Shown here in pieces: positions 63,701-64,000 of a DNA stretch of 64,000 nucleotides. Below the pieces are notes generated by a model, which searched no databases, had not been told where the DNA came from, and saw only the letters and a list, made by a program, of their open reading frames with translations. Origin of the DNA: Glandiceps talaboti (lineage: Eukaryota > Hemichordata > Enteropneusta > Spengelidae); assembly GCF_964340395.1 (NCBI RefSeq), contig NC_135555.1, positions 8,158,431-8,222,430 of the forward strand. The letters are read 5' to 3'. The position numbers were made by a program, and so were the translations under genes. The stretch's first letter is position 1, and each line of letters opens with the position of its first letter.

Positions 63701-64000
63701 CATCAAGTAATGGCTATGTCATAATGACACAGGCAGTAACATGTAAGCCAATACAAAATTTTTTTGCTACATACCTTTCTTTTCGTCCTGTGTGCTCAAT
63801 CCAAGACACCTCAAGACATCCATCTTTTTCTCTGTAGTATCTAATCTCATTGGAGGTCGGGATGTGATGGTTACCATCCGTCGTCGATACCTTGCTCGTC
63901 TCATCTCCTCGTCTTCATCACTATCACTCTCCTCACTTTCACTCGAGAAGTAGGTTCCGTTCATCCTAGCTTCGTGTCTCTTTCTCTCCTCTATGTCTAA
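54776..64000 (-). CDS. GSE1: GSE1 (genetic suppressor element 1) orthologue, C-terminal 646 codons, 5' incomplete
   Basis: Seven minus-strand exons join in phase: 63775-64000 (continues beyond the window), 63036-63248, 62432-62518, 61403-62245, 60480-60851, 59675-59778 and 54776-54871, with TAA at 54776-54778. Vertebrate GSE1 landmarks occur in order: LDIEERKRHEARM and an acidic run, LDTTEKKMDVLRCLGLST, the basic KRKTPSPK segment, PDYERKRFFLAGIGL, EFHESVLQSTQQ, RWPGLEVLMEAYHRHV, the coiled coil EQNMEREILREQMMRFQ and the ending LDTLRKC. The acidic-to-RKRFF part is the DUF3736-type region. Vertebrate GSE1 is a nuclear proline-rich coiled-coil protein found with LSD1/CoREST/HDAC corepressor complexes. 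Peculiar here are a His-rich run (about 62070-62130) and eight in-frame 17-residue repeats, neither of which I know from vertebrate GSE1. The coiled-coil exon joins the last exon with no gap against human GSE1, across a 4.8-kb intron. Confidence 0.9.
55968..56330. repeat. minisatellite of about 65-70 bp units in a GSE1 intron
   Basis: Five diverged units carry GGTAAACTGGTAAAATTTACA followed by variable sequence and TTTACGAAG/TTTACTAAGG or TTAGAACCCC. It lies in the long last intron of GSE1 and is non-coding. Confidence 0.7.
58540..58925. repeat. minisatellite of about 70-75 bp units in a GSE1 intron
   Basis: Five to six units of the form TACCGATGATAGAAATGTC, TTGATACCAACATTGG, TCTGACGTAAAGCCACAAAA, TAACGACGTAA. 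It causes the open frame on the minus strand at 58520-58972. Confidence 0.8.
59520..59583. repeat. C-rich low-complexity tract
   Basis: CCCCATCCCACC and CACCACCCTCACC units just downstream (minus-strand sense) of the GSE1 coiled-coil exon, within the intron. Confidence 0.8.
61604..62011 (-). repeat. eight in-frame 51-bp tandem repeats in GSE1
   Basis: Units start at 61604, 61655, 61706, 61757, 61808, 61859, 61910 and 61961, with constant length and no indel. Each encodes a 17-residue block of the type GLQAARHTGGHSQSEVQ in the GSE1 frame. The last (62011) end of the array is the most degenerate. Because the unit is a multiple of three, other frames on both strands are also open. Confidence 0.95.
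62725..62950. repeat. degenerate repeat of about 30-45 bp units in a GSE1 intron
   Basis: Repeated phrases AGGTCATGAAATTGACCTA and TTGAGGCCTTGAAAGTGGCA alternate for about 225 bases between the exons at 62432-62518 and 63036-63248. Confidence 0.7.

Overview
This is animal (eukaryotic, intron-rich, AT-rich) genomic DNA. Coding sequence is split into short exons with GT-AG introns, mostly phase 1, and there are polyadenylation signals, LINE and foldback-transposon debris and many microsatellites. The gene content (a GLYAT-type acyltransferase pair, a GSE1 orthologue, a laminin/FN3/HYR/CCP receptor pair) and the intronic repeats suggest an invertebrate deuterostome such as a hemichordate or amphioxus. 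The species itself cannot be fixed from the sequence.

Layout. (1) 1-1.65 kb: last coding exon and 3' UTR of a plus-strand gene that enters from the left, product not recognised. (2) 2.77-4.33 kb: a small minus-strand gene of unknown function. (3) 5.6-15.9 kb: a tandem pair of complete five-exon glycine N-acyltransferase-like genes (7173-10010 and 11826-15364), with a dead first exon of a third copy upstream (5629-5728) and a stranded last-exon fragment between them (10711-10800). (4) 16.17-16.70 kb: 3' end of a CR1/L2-like LINE. (5) 18.2-36.6 kb: gene A, a 20-exon, 1835-residue type I membrane protein. Its order is signal peptide, VWA domain, Cys-rich module, laminin-type EGF modules, a laminin beta-chain IV (type B) domain, seven FN3, two HYR, one CCP, a module with a furin-like site, a Cys-rich GCC2/Eph-receptor-like module, one transmembrane helix and a cytoplasmic tail. 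Every exon phase joins without a conflict. (6) 39.6-50.8 kb: gene B, an 11-exon, 882-residue paralogue made by partial duplication of the 3' half of gene A, with new first exons, no VWA or laminin part, and a frameshifted shorter tail. (7) 54.8-64.0 kb, minus strand: the last seven coding exons of a GSE1 orthologue (LSD1/CoREST/HDAC-associated coiled-coil protein), running off the right edge and carrying an in-frame array of eight 51-bp repeats.

The most interesting item is gene A: a laminin beta IV-B cassette built into a VWA/FN3/HYR/CCP transmembrane receptor. I know of no named protein with this architecture. Beside it lies a chimeric daughter gene whose new 5' exons sit among transposon copies. 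Most long open frames outside the genes listed are shadows of introns or tandem repeats.
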